From: Chloroflexi bacterium RBG_16_70_13
GTDB taxonomy: Bacteria > Chloroflexota > Limnocylindria > Limnocylindrales > CSP1-4
DNA: 18,037 nt
Direction of reading: 5' to 3'
Assembly (NCBI GenBank): GCA_001795245.1
Contig: MGOD01000121.1
Coordinates: 14,448 to 32,484 of the forward strand
A program made the position numbers and the translations under genes. This document shows positions 8,032 to 14,623 of the stretch, one piece after another. How positions within the stretch are numbered: the first letter of the stretch is position 1; each line of letters begins with the position of its first letter. Below the pieces are notes generated by a model. The model searched no databases and was not told the DNA's origin. It worked only from the letters and a program-made list of their open reading frames with translations.

Positions 8032-8069
8032 CCCGCGGCTACCCGCGACCCACGCGGCGGCGCGGGCCC

Positions 8070-9179
8070 TCAGCCCCCGTGCCGCCGGAGCCAGGCGAAG
8101 GGACCCTCCGGGTGGGCCGCGCCCAGCCACAGCGCGGCGTCGATGTCGGCCTCCGTCGCGACGCCTTCGTCCCGGGCCATGACCGCCTCCCGAGCGATCG
8201 CCTGGCGGATCCGGCTGACGATTGGTTCCGGGCTGAGGGCGTGCTCCGGCCGGGCCGGGACAGCGACATGGTGGGGGATCGGATCCGACACGGGATCGTG
8301 CTCCCCGCCGTGGCGATAGAAGCCGGCGCCAGACTTCCGGCCCAGCCGACCCTCCCGGACGAGCCAGGCCTGGATCGGCGAGGGTCGGAGCCGCTCGGGT
8401 CGGCCCAGGCGCTCCCACACCGCGGTCGCGGCGGCGAGGTTGACATCGAGGCCGACGAGGTCCATCAGCTCGAACGGGCCCATCGGGAAGCCGTCGGCCC
8501 GCACGGCGGCATCGATCTCCCCGACCCTGGCTTCGCCGGCCTCGAGCATCCGGAGGGCCTCGATCGTGAACGGCCGGTTCACCCGGTTGACGATGAAACC
8601 CGGGCTGTCGGCCGACCGGACGGTGGTCTTGCCCCAGCCCTCGACGATCGAGGTTGCCCGGTCCAGGGCGGCCGGGTCCGTCCGCGCCCCGGCGACGACC
8701 TCGACGAGGTTCAGCACCGGCGCGGGGTTGAAGAAGTGGAGCCCGAGGACCCGCGCCGGGTGGCGGGCTGCGGCCTCGGCGATGGCCGTGACCGAGAGCG
8801 CGCTCGTGTTCGTGGCGAGGATCGCGTCGGGTCCGGCGGCGCCATCAAGATCCGCGAAGAGCGCCCGCTTGGCCTCGATGTCCTCGACGATCGCCTCGAT
8901 GACGAGGTCGGCGCCACCGGCGACCGTGGCCGGATCCGGGCACGCCTCCAGGCGCGCCAGGCGGCCCTGGATCCAGGCTCGTTCGGCGTCGGAGCCGAGG
9001 CCGCGCTTCGCTGCCCGCCGCCGCAGGCCGTCCGCGATCCGGGACCGCCCGCGCTCGAAGGCGCCGGGCTGCTCGTCGTGGAGCCGAACCGTCCAGCCGG
9101 CCTCGAGCGCGACCTGGGCGATGCCCGCTCCCATCGTCCCGGCGCCGACGACGCCGAGGACCCCGCCCGATTCCGTCAT
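8070..9179 (-). CDS. paaH: 3-hydroxyacyl-CoA dehydrogenase, PaaH type
   Basis: The protein probably oxidises 3-hydroxyadipyl-CoA to 3-oxoadipyl-CoA with NAD+, the step before the thiolase. The 369-residue chain has a Rossmann NAD site GAGTMG at 12-17, a TNTSALS segment (S127), and catalytic H148 and E160 in GLHFFNP and LVEVV. A first 3HCDH C-terminal domain (about 185-290) carries SPGFIVNRV, MGPFELMDLVGLDVN and GRKSGAGFY. A second, shortened copy of that domain (about 300-369; AREAVMARDEGV, DIDAALWLG, PEGPFAWL) is the feature that separates PaaH from single-domain 3-hydroxybutyryl-CoA dehydrogenases. Full-length PaaH proteins that I recall are nearer 480-510 residues, so the second domain is reduced. 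TACCGT ends exactly seven bases before the ATG, predicting a leaderless mRNA. It is not in an operon with the other paa genes. Confidence 0.87.
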   Translation of the reverse strand: MTESGGVLGVVGAGTMGAGIAQVALEAGWTVRLHDEQPGAFERGRSRIADGLRRRAAKRGLGSDAERAWIQGRLARLEACPDPATVAGGADLVIEAIVEDIEAKRALFADLDGAAGPDAILATNTSALSVTAIAEAAARHPARVLGLHFFNPAPVLNLVEVVAGARTDPAALDRATSIVEGWGKTTVRSADSPGFIVNRVNRPFTIEALRMLEAGEARVGEIDAAVRADGFPMGPFELMDLVGLDVNLAAATAVWERLGRPERLRPSPIQAWLVREGRLGRKSGAGFYRHGGEHDPVSDPIPHHVAVPARPEHALSPEPIVSRIRQAIAREAVMARDEGVATEADIDAALWLGAAHPEGPFAWLRRHGG

Positions 9180-9185
9180 GACGCC

Positions 9186-9191
9186 ACGGTA
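9186..9191 (-). promoter_or_regulatory. -10 box (TACCGT) of a leaderless paaH transcript
   Basis: On the minus strand TACCGT ends at 9186 and the ATG begins at 9179, placing the predicted start on the initiator codon. No -35 or Shine-Dalgarno is visible. A single PaaR-like half site (CGAACG) lies just upstream at about 9193-9198, without a second half. Confidence 0.4.
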
Positions 9192-9238
9192 GCGAACGGC
9201 GAGGCCCGCGTCCGCGACGTGGCCGGATGGCGCGCCGG

Positions 9239-9631
<393 letters not shown>

Positions 9632-9642
9632 GGCGGACTCCT

Positions 9643-9915
9643 TCAGGGCCGGTCGAGCCATCGATCGACGATGTGCTCGAGCGGTCCGCGGTTGATCGAA
9701 TGGAACTTGTAACGGCCCTCGCGGCGGACTTCGATGAGGCCGGCCGCCTCGAGGACGTCGAGGTGCTGCGAGATCGCCTGCCGGGTGGAATCGAGCTGGT
9801 GCTTCATCACCAGCCGCGAGCAGAGCTCGAACAGGGTCTGGTCGTCGCGATCGGCCAGCTCGTCGAGGATGGTTCGCCGGGTGGGGTCGGCGAGAGCCTT
9901 GAAGACGTCGCCCAC
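9643..9915 (-). CDS. ArsR-family winged-helix repressor
   Basis: The ~90-residue DNA-binding protein has the ArsR signature VFKALADPTRRTILDELADRD. It continues with a recognition segment STRQAISQHLDVLEAAGLIEVRREGRYKFHSIN, which gives helix-turn-helix plus beta-wing. There are no CxC or DxHxxH metal sites, so it belongs to the non-metal branch, close to repressors that sit beside SRPBCC or VOC genes. It probably represses its own operon through the palindrome at 9930-9945. An in-frame TTG at 9933 would lie upstream of the -10 box, so it cannot be in the main transcript. The GTG at 9915 falls one base after the predicted transcription start, so I place the start there and expect a leaderless mRNA. 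The VOC gene follows 11 bases after the stop. Confidence 0.88.
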   Translation of the reverse strand: MGDVFKALADPTRRTILDELADRDDQTLFELCSRLVMKHQLDSTRQAISQHLDVLEAAGLIEVRREGRYKFHSINRGPLEHIVDRWLDRP

Positions 9916-9922
9916 GCCGTGG

Positions 9923-9952
9923 ATGATAGGCAAGTAGTTACTTGCATGTCAA
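9923..9952 (-). promoter_or_regulatory. Promoter of the arsR-VOC operon
   Basis: Minus-strand TTGACA (9952-9947) is a perfect -35 and TATCAT (9928-9923) a good -10, separated by 18 bases. The predicted start is at 9916, one base before the GTG codon. Confidence 0.75.
9930..9945. promoter_or_regulatory. ArsR-type operator palindrome
   Basis: GCAAGTAGTTACTTGC has perfect 7-bp arms around a two-base centre and fills the spacer between the -35 and -10. Bound repressor would block RNA polymerase directly, a standard autoregulatory layout. Assignment to the adjacent ArsR is inference from position. Confidence 0.65.
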
Positions 9953-10013
9953 GCGCGCCAGCGAGCCGATCGCGCCCGCGGGTCGCGGCGGGCGCCTCGA
10001 ACGGGCTAGGCGG

Positions 10014-10034
10014 CTATATCGCAACGCGATATAG
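10014..10034. promoter_or_regulatory. Perfect palindrome upstream of the secreted-protein gene
   Basis: Arms CTATATCGC (10014-10022) and GCGATATAG (10026-10034) are exact complements around AAC. The right arm overlaps a TATAGT -10 box at 10030-10035, seven bases before the ATG at 10043. It looks like a dimeric repressor operator over a leaderless promoter. It differs from the ArsR operator 70 bases away, so a different regulator is expected. Confidence 0.6.
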
Positions 10035-10042
10035 TCTCGGTC

Positions 10043-11044
10043 ATGCATCGCGGCGATATCGGACGAGCGGCTGTCATTGGGGTCCTTGTCGGACTGGGCG
10101 TCCTTGCCGGCGTCCAAGTCCAGGCGGACGGAGATCGGTCGGCGTCGGCCCGCCAGGCGGCGAAGGCCGAGATTCGAGGCCTGCTCGAGGACATCGCCGG
10201 GGCTGATCTCCTCCGCTTTGACACCCACGACGATCGCGGCTATCCGATCGAGCCGGGGGCCATCGTGATCGCTCCGGGGGGCGGTTACGCCGCCGTGTAC
10301 TGGGTCGTCCTCGATTCAACCGGCGCGGTGGCAACCGAGCTGGCGACGTCACCGGACCTCGTCGCGTGGACCTGGCGAGTCACCCTGGCCGAGGGCGCGA
10401 CCCAGCCGACGATCGAGCCGAGCCCCGACGGCGGCTGGGTCGTGGGCTGGGAGAAGGAGCCGCCGAACCATCTGCAGTTCGCCTGGTACGCCACCTGGGC
10501 GGACCTCCTCGCGGCGCACCCGGCGCGCTTCCTCGACGTGCCGATGACGCTCTCGCCGCCGGACTGCGCCGAGGGCACACCGAGCTTCTACTCCGCGAGC
10601 AGCACCTTCCTGGACGTCGGGCTCCATTTCTTCGACAAGTGCGAAGTCGACCGGCCCGCGCGCGGCACGACCGACTGGGTGACCTGGTCGGCGTGGCCTC
10701 GGCCGGCCTACGAGGCGGCCTTCCGGAGGTACGGGCTTCACGGCGGCGTCGGGGACCGGGACACGTTCCGGTTCCGCGGCTTCGACTTCACGGTTCAGGA
10801 AGGCCAGGCGGTCTGGGAGCACTACGAGACGTTTCGTGTCTACCTCTACGACGACGTTGCCGGCATCGCTGAGCCGCTCGACCTGCGGACCCCCGCGGGC
10901 TGCGTCGCCTTCGCCAACCCGATGGTCGAGCTGGTGACGTTCGAGGGTTGGCCGTCGGTCGTGGCCACGATGTTCGTCCCGGGCGAGGCGGGCCTCGACT
11001 GCGAGGCGGGACCGTTGCTCTATCTCCACCGGCTCGACCCGTGA
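10043..11044 (+). CDS. Secreted protein of unknown function, beta-rich
   Basis: The 333-residue product starts with a signal peptide, MHRGDIGRAAVIGVLVGLGVLAGVQVQA, probably cleaved after Ala28. The mature part contains PGAIVIAPGGGYAAVYWVVLDSTG and TSPDLVAWTWRVTL, patterns of short strands with Trp and Asp-Gly turns like those of beta-propeller glycosidase-like proteins. I see no certain catalytic residues and assign no enzyme function. Four Cys in the mature chain (DCAEG, DKCEVD, AGCVAF, DCEAG) could form two disulfides, in line with export. The ATG has no Shine-Dalgarno, but TATAGT seven bases upstream predicts a leaderless transcript. It is divergent from arsR and converges on paaD, with nine bases between the stops. 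Confidence 0.78.
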   Translation: MHRGDIGRAAVIGVLVGLGVLAGVQVQADGDRSASARQAAKAEIRGLLEDIAGADLLRFDTHDDRGYPIEPGAIVIAPGGGYAAVYWVVLDSTGAVATELATSPDLVAWTWRVTLAEGATQPTIEPSPDGGWVVGWEKEPPNHLQFAWYATWADLLAAHPARFLDVPMTLSPPDCAEGTPSFYSASSTFLDVGLHFFDKCEVDRPARGTTDWVTWSAWPRPAYEAAFRRYGLHGGVGDRDTFRFRGFDFTVQEGQAVWEHYETFRVYLYDDVAGIAEPLDLRTPAGCVAFANPMVELVTFEGWPSVVATMFVPGEAGLDCEAGPLLYLHRLDP

Positions 11045-11053
11045 GCCCGGGGA

Positions 11054-11527
11054 TCAGATCGGCTTGAAGGCCTCGAACGGCTGGCGGCAGTCGCGGCAGT
11101 ACCACAGCGAGCGGCACTGGGTCGGGCCGAAGTAGCTGTCCCGGACGACGACACCGGACCCGCAGCGCGGGCACCTGACGTCGCCTGGTTCGGCCGGCGG
11201 TGCGAAGCCGGCGGCGGTGAGATTCGCCCGACCCGTCGCGGTGATCCGGTCCGAGGTCCACGGGACGCGGAAGCTGTAGCCGACGACCGTCGGGCAACCG
11301 AACGGGGCGAGGGCATCGATGACCGTGCTCCGGATCAGCTCCTGGGCTGGACAGCCGACGAACGTCGGCAGGAGCTCGACCTCGATCCGATCCGGACCGA
11401 CCTCGATGCGCTCGACCATGCCGAGGTCGACGATCGAAACTGCCGGGATCTCGGGGTCGGCGACGCCGCGGAGGGCGTCGCGGATCGCCTCCTCGTCCGG
11501 GCGTGGCGGCGCGACGGCCGGGCTCAC
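11054..11527 (-). CDS. paaD: Phenylacetyl-CoA epoxidase accessory subunit PaaD
   Basis: PaaD is needed to assemble or mature the PaaABC(E) epoxidase, probably in iron or Fe-S delivery. The 157-residue protein has an N-terminal MIP18/DUF59-like domain (AIRDALRGVADPEIPAVSIVDLGMVERIEV, then TFVGCPAQELIRSTV). Its C-terminal zinc-ribbon-like tail has CPRC, a Cys in PTQC, and CRDC, ending in PFEAFKPI as in other PaaD proteins. The GTG at 11527 overlaps the paaC TGA in a GTGA tetranucleotide, so it is preferred to the in-frame upstream starts, which would lie inside paaC. It is the last gene of the operon. In many genomes paaE, the reductase, comes next, but here a convergent unrelated gene follows. 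Confidence 0.92.
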   Translation of the reverse strand: MSPAVAPPRPDEEAIRDALRGVADPEIPAVSIVDLGMVERIEVGPDRIEVELLPTFVGCPAQELIRSTVIDALAPFGCPTVVGYSFRVPWTSDRITATGRANLTAAGFAPPAEPGDVRCPRCGSGVVVRDSYFGPTQCRSLWYCRDCRQPFEAFKPI

Positions 11528-12315
11528 CAGGTGGCTCCCGGCTCGGACCGCCGGACTGAGGTGAACTCGCCCCACAGCCAGCGGAAGTCATCCGAGGGAG
11601 CCGCCCGGTGGCGGGCGGCATCGGCTGCCGGCTCGAGCGCCAGGGGGGTCATGAGCGGACGCAGGACCCCGGCGACGTCGCTCCGCCAGGCATCGAAGGC
11701 CGCCGCCATCGACCGGCCGAGGATGCCGGCCTCGAGGAGCGCGGCCTCTCCGCCGGGGGTCGCGAGGACCGACGGCGCGTCTCGCGCGAGCTCATCGAGC
11801 GCGGCCACGAACCGCGCTCGCGCCTCCCCGCCGGCGCGGGCCAGGCGGTCCACCCACGCCAGGGCGTGCATCGCGTGGTAGCGCTCCTCGCGCCGGATCT
11901 TCGCGACGAGCTCGGCCAGCGGCGGCCAGCCCGCCCCGATCGAGGCGAGACGGGCGGCATCGGCCGTGTCGTAGAGGAATCGCCGGGCGATCGTCATCGC
12001 CCAGTCGCCGCGGCCGTGGTCGAGGAGCCGGGCGTGACGGTAGGCCTCGGGCTCGCGGTCGTAGGCCAGGGCGTCCGCGTCGCGGCCGTCGTCGAGGAGC
12101 CCGGCCAGCAGCTCGTAGAGCGCCCGGGCATGGCCCAGCTCGTCTTGGGCGATCGAGCTCATCGCGACGTCCTCCTCGAGGATGGGGGCGATGCCCGTCC
12201 ACTCGGAATCCGAGAATCCGATGACGAACTCGTCATCGGCCATCGCGAGGAGGAACCCAGCCAGGGCGGTCCGGGTCGGGGCGTCGAGGGCGCTCGCGAT
12301 CGTGGTCGCCGTCAT
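11524..12315 (-). CDS. paaC: Phenylacetyl-CoA epoxidase structural subunit PaaC
   Basis: PaaC pairs with PaaA in the epoxidase that converts phenylacetyl-CoA, O2 and NADPH to the 1,2-epoxide. The 263-residue ferritin-like protein shows the PaaC opening LAGFLLAMADDEFVIGFSDSEWTGIAPILEEDVAMSSIAQDELGHA. In the second half of the bundle it has REERYHAMHALAWVDRL. In E. coli this subunit does not bind the di-iron centre and acts structurally; here the ExxH-like pairs DELGH and EERYH are present, so metal binding cannot be judged by eye. ATG at 12315 overlaps the paaB stop (ATGA), and the paaD GTG overlaps its own stop. The frame is open for another 111 codons upstream, but that part runs through paaB. 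Confidence 0.93.
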   Translation of the reverse strand: MTATTIASALDAPTRTALAGFLLAMADDEFVIGFSDSEWTGIAPILEEDVAMSSIAQDELGHARALYELLAGLLDDGRDADALAYDREPEAYRHARLLDHGRGDWAMTIARRFLYDTADAARLASIGAGWPPLAELVAKIRREERYHAMHALAWVDRLARAGGEARARFVAALDELARDAPSVLATPGGEAALLEAGILGRSMAAAFDAWRSDVAGVLRPLMTPLALEPAADAARHRAAPSDDFRWLWGEFTSVRRSEPGATW

Positions 12316-12737
12316 CGCTCGCCCTCGCTCCGGCGACCGGTCCCGTCGTGGGATGCCGCCCGGGCGCCGGGCTTGGACGTACCGGCCCGGCCGCGCGCGG
12401 CGGCGAGCTTGTCGCGCATCACGTAGCCGCCGGGCTTCTTGAACGAGCGATCGAGCGGCGGCTGGAGGAGGTCGAGGTCCTCGAGGACGTGGATGTCGGC
12501 CCGTCGCACGACCCACAGCCGGATGCTCTCGCCACGCCGGCCGAACAGCTCGCGAGCGTAATGGAGGGCGAGCTCGGCATCCGGCGCGAGGACGTTCCCG
12601 CCGTGGCGCATCGCGTCGCCGTCCTTCTCCTGGCGGAAGACCTCCCACGGCTCGAGGACGCCGGCCGGTGGCTCACCGGGCGTGACCGGCGCGCCCTCGT
12701 CGAGCATCCGGGCGATCTGATCGAGGTCGTCGGTCAC
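12312..12737 (-). CDS. paaB: Phenylacetyl-CoA epoxidase subunit PaaB
   Basis: PaaB is a small subunit needed for the oligomeric form and activity of the PaaABC complex. The 141-residue protein has the family core WEVFRQEKDGDAMRHGGNVLAPDAELALHYARELFGRR followed by SIRLWVVRRADI. It has a longer than usual N-terminal segment (~28 residues, DDLDQIARMLDEGAPV...) and a basic, disordered tail after KKPGGYVMRDKLAAA; E. coli PaaB is nearer 95 residues. The GTG at 12737 overlaps the paaA TGA in GTGA and its stop overlaps the paaC ATG. The same frame continues far upstream as an open shadow through paaA and paaR, but the coupled GTG is clearly preferable. A GTG or ATG inside the coding region could give a shorter, more typical protein. 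Confidence 0.92.
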   Translation of the reverse strand: MTDDLDQIARMLDEGAPVTPGEPPAGVLEPWEVFRQEKDGDAMRHGGNVLAPDAELALHYARELFGRRGESIRLWVVRRADIHVLEDLDLLQPPLDRSFKKPGGYVMRDKLAAARGRAGTSKPGARAASHDGTGRRSEGER

Positions 12738-13732
12738 GCCGCGGCCTTCGGCTCGGCCAGGACTGCCGCCCGGACCCAGGCGGTCGCCTCGCGGTTGAGG
12801 CGCCGGAACTCGAGGCGCTCCTGTGACTTCGGGCCGTGGTTCGTGACGACCGTCCGGAGCTCGTTCCAGTCGGGGTCCGCGTAGCGCCACTCGCCGGCGG
12901 CCTTGTCGTACGCCAGCTCCGGATCGGGGATCGTGAGCCCGAGCTCCAGGATCCGGGGCACGTAGATCGTGAGGAATTCCTGGCGCAGCTCCTCGGACGT
13001 CCTGGCCTTGATCCGCCAGTGGAGGTCGCGATCCTTCGAGCGGTCGCTCCGGGGACCGTGCATCTGCATGAGCGGGCCCCACCACCGGTCGAGGGCCTCC
13101 TGGAGCATCTCGCGCTGCGCCGTGGTCCCGTTCGCGAGCGTGACCACGACGTCGCGCCCGTGCATGATGTGGACGGACTCCTCCCAGCAGATTTTCTGCA
13201 TCGTCCGGGAATACGGCCCGTAGCTCGAGTCGCGCAGCGCCTGCTGGGCGACGATCGCCGCGGCGTCCACGAGCCAGGCGATGACCCCGATGTCGGCCCA
13301 CGTCCGGGTCGGGTAGTGGAAGACGTTGTGGAACTTCGTCTTCCCCGCGAGGAGGTCGTCGAACATCGCCTCGCGCGGCTTGCCGAGGTCCTCGGCGACG
13401 CGGTAGAGGAGCTGGGCGTGGCCGACCTCGTCCTGGACCTTGGAGGTCAGGGCCAGCTTCCGGCGGAGCGTCGGGGCCCGCATGATCCACTCCCGCTCGG
13501 GGAGGACGCCCATGAGCTCCGAGTTGGCGTGCATCTCGACGAAGCGGAGGACGGCGGACCGGTATTCGTCGGGCATCCAGTCGTTGGGCTCGATCTTGCC
13601 GCCGCCAAGGACGTGGGCCTCGAAGTGCTCGTAGCGCTCGTCGTGGGGCAGGTCCTCGTTCCAGCGGCGGGCGCTCCGCTCGGACCGCTCTCGCGGCGGG
13701 AGAACCGGGTCGAGGGCGAGCGGATCGGTCAC
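12734..13732 (-). CDS. paaA: Phenylacetyl-CoA epoxidase catalytic subunit PaaA
   Basis: PaaA carries the di-iron active site that epoxidises the aromatic ring of phenylacetyl-CoA. In the 332-residue chain the six expected ligands are all present: E72 (SELMG), E102 and H105 (DEVGH), D156 (LVDAAA), E185 and H188 (EESVH). They lie at a constant +30 from the E. coli PaaA residues as I remember them. The first 30 residues are a non-conserved extension, and PNDWMPDEYR and YGPYSRTMQKICWEESVHIMHGRD are strongly family-like. The GTG at 13732 overlaps the regulator stop in GTGA, and its TGA overlaps the paaB GTG, so translation is probably coupled through the whole operon. No separate promoter or strong Shine-Dalgarno is seen between regulator and paaA. 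Confidence 0.95.
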   Translation of the reverse strand: MTDPLALDPVLPPRERSERSARRWNEDLPHDERYEHFEAHVLGGGKIEPNDWMPDEYRSAVLRFVEMHANSELMGVLPEREWIMRAPTLRRKLALTSKVQDEVGHAQLLYRVAEDLGKPREAMFDDLLAGKTKFHNVFHYPTRTWADIGVIAWLVDAAAIVAQQALRDSSYGPYSRTMQKICWEESVHIMHGRDVVVTLANGTTAQREMLQEALDRWWGPLMQMHGPRSDRSKDRDLHWRIKARTSEELRQEFLTIYVPRILELGLTIPDPELAYDKAAGEWRYADPDWNELRTVVTNHGPKSQERLEFRRLNREATAWVRAAVLAEPKAAA

Positions 13733-14316
13733 CGGGACGCTCCCTGGAGCATGCGGAGGACGAGGTCGACGAAGTGGTCGGCAACCCGACCGGCCGGGAG
13801 GCGGCCGTCGGGCCGGTACCAGCCGGGGATGCCGTTGAGGGTCGAGAGGACGGCGGTGGCGGCCAGGGCCGGATCCGTGATCTCGAAGTCGCCGGTCGCG
13901 ATCCCGGTCTCGACGACCTCCCGGAACCGGCGCTCGTAGGCATCGCGGCGATGGAGGACGGTCGCGCGCCGCTCGTCGCCGAGGGCCCGCCATTCACGGA
14001 CGAAGACGGCGGCCGCCCCGACATCCTCCGTGATGACCCGGACATGGGCCCGGACGAGGGCCTCGATCGCCGCCGCCGGGTCACCGGCTCGGGCGTCGGC
14101 CGTGGCAGCATCCGCCGCCGCCTCGAACCGTCCGGCCGCCCTATCGATGATCGCCCAGAGCACATCTTCCTTGGAGGTGACGTGGGCATAGAGGCTCGGG
14201 CCCTGGATCTCGAGCCCCCGGGCGATGTCGCGGACGCTCGTGGCCGCGTAGCCGTGGGCGCGGAAGAGCTCTGAGGCCACATCCTCGATGGCGCGGCGAC
14301 GGGACAGCTCGACCAC
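13729..14316 (-). CDS. paaR: TetR-family regulator of the paa operon (PaaR type)
   Basis: The 195-residue repressor has a TetR helix-turn-helix at about 9-56: RRRAIEDVASELFRAHGYAATSVRDIARGLEIQGPSLYAHVTSKEDVLWAIIDRA. An all-helical ligand domain (about 60-195) follows, including EALVRAHVRVITEDVGAAAVFVREW and GIPGWYRPDGRLPAGRVADHFVDLVLRML. TetR-type PaaR proteins are known from Thermus and Corynebacterium, where phenylacetyl-CoA releases them from DNA; the same ligand is inferred here. It is the first gene of the operon and overlaps paaA by four bases. Repressor and epoxidase would therefore be made together and shut off together, an autoregulated loop. Start GTG 14316 is preceded by GGAAGGAG at a longish spacing of about 14 bases. 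The operator and promoter lie just upstream. Confidence 0.88.
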   Translation of the reverse strand: MVELSRRRAIEDVASELFRAHGYAATSVRDIARGLEIQGPSLYAHVTSKEDVLWAIIDRAAGRFEAAADAATADARAGDPAAAIEALVRAHVRVITEDVGAAAVFVREWRALGDERRATVLHRRDAYERRFREVVETGIATGDFEITDPALAATAVLSTLNGIPGWYRPDGRLPAGRVADHFVDLVLRMLQGASR

Positions 14317-14341
14317 GGGCGGGACGCCTTCTCCTTCCGAA

Positions 14342-14355
14342 CGAACGATCGTTAG
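14342..14355. promoter_or_regulatory. PaaR-type operator
   Basis: CGAACGATCGTTAG contains the perfect palindrome AACGATCGTT and fits at every fixed position the CNAACGNNCGTTNG consensus that I recall for Thermus PaaR. It covers the predicted transcription start (about 14354) and lies between the -10 box and the regulator gene, so binding would block initiation. Confidence 0.75.
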
Positions 14356-14360
14356 GTTCT

Positions 14361-14389
14361 AGGATACGGTCCCGCTGCCGCAGCGTCAA
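14361..14389 (-). promoter_or_regulatory. Sigma-70-type promoter of the paaR-paaABCD operon
   Basis: Minus-strand TTGACG (14389-14384) and TATCCT (14366-14361) are separated by exactly 17 bases. The predicted start near 14354 lies in the PaaR operator and gives a leader of about 38 bases containing GGAAGGAG. Confidence 0.7.
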
Positions 14390-14515
14390 CGCATGGTCCG
14401 GACAGCGATCGCGCCTCACGCTGAGCCGGCCCGGGCGGTGCGCGCCGTCACCACGGTCCGGGGCCGGCCGGTACCACTTTCCCATCTCCGTCCCGTAATG
14501 CGGGGCTCGGCCGTG

Positions 14516-14604
14516 CGTTCTGCTCGCATCGGACTCATCGGTCGCGCCTCGCGGCCATGCCAGCCAGGTGCCGATCAACGGCCCGGCGGCAGACGAGCAG
14601 AACG
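14516..14604 (+). promoter_or_regulatory. Candidate structured 5' leader of the FN3-like gene
   Basis: CGTTCTGCTCG (14516-14526) and CGAGCAGAACG (14594-14604) form a perfect 11-bp closing helix around 67 bases. Inside, ATCGG (14528-14532 or 14537-14541) can pair with CCGAT (14571-14575), and GGTCGCG with CGCGGCC (14540-14556, one G-U) gives a further hairpin. The segment AUGCCAGCCAGGUGCCGA at 14557-14574 resembles the 3' part of cyclic-di-GMP-I riboswitches, but the CGCAAAG core is missing. The structure ends five bases before the Shine-Dalgarno AAAGGGAG at 14609. No U-run follows, so a translational control element is likelier than a terminator. I cannot name the RNA family. Confidence 0.4.
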
Positions 14605-14623
14605 AGCGAAAGGGAGAACGGGG

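Larger units (their letters stand above)
7647..8069. other. Gene-free stretch of 423 bases
   Basis: No convincing gene lies here: the open frames that cross it continue antisense or out of frame into the flanking genes. It holds the promoter region of the lipoprotein gene at its left end, a pair of related short motifs at 7803-7829 and 7969-7990, and an 8-bp hairpin at 8010-8031. No tRNA-like T-loop with matching arms is visible. Confidence 0.6.

Noticed and set aside
7647..8069. tRNA or small RNA gene in the gene-free stretch
   Set aside because: GGATTCG-like pieces on the minus strand lack a matching T-arm, acceptor stem or anticodon arm.
12312..14282. A 656-codon frame covering paaR, paaA and paaB, suggesting a fusion
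   Set aside because: Only its last 141 codons resemble a known protein (PaaB), and the GTG overlapping the paaA stop gives the expected coupled start.
14528..14575. Cyclic-di-GMP-I riboswitch in the FN3-like leader
   Set aside because: Only the 3' segment resembles the consensus. The GGGCAAACC and CGCAAAGCC elements that form the ligand pocket are absent, so the family name is not supported, although a structured leader is still reported.
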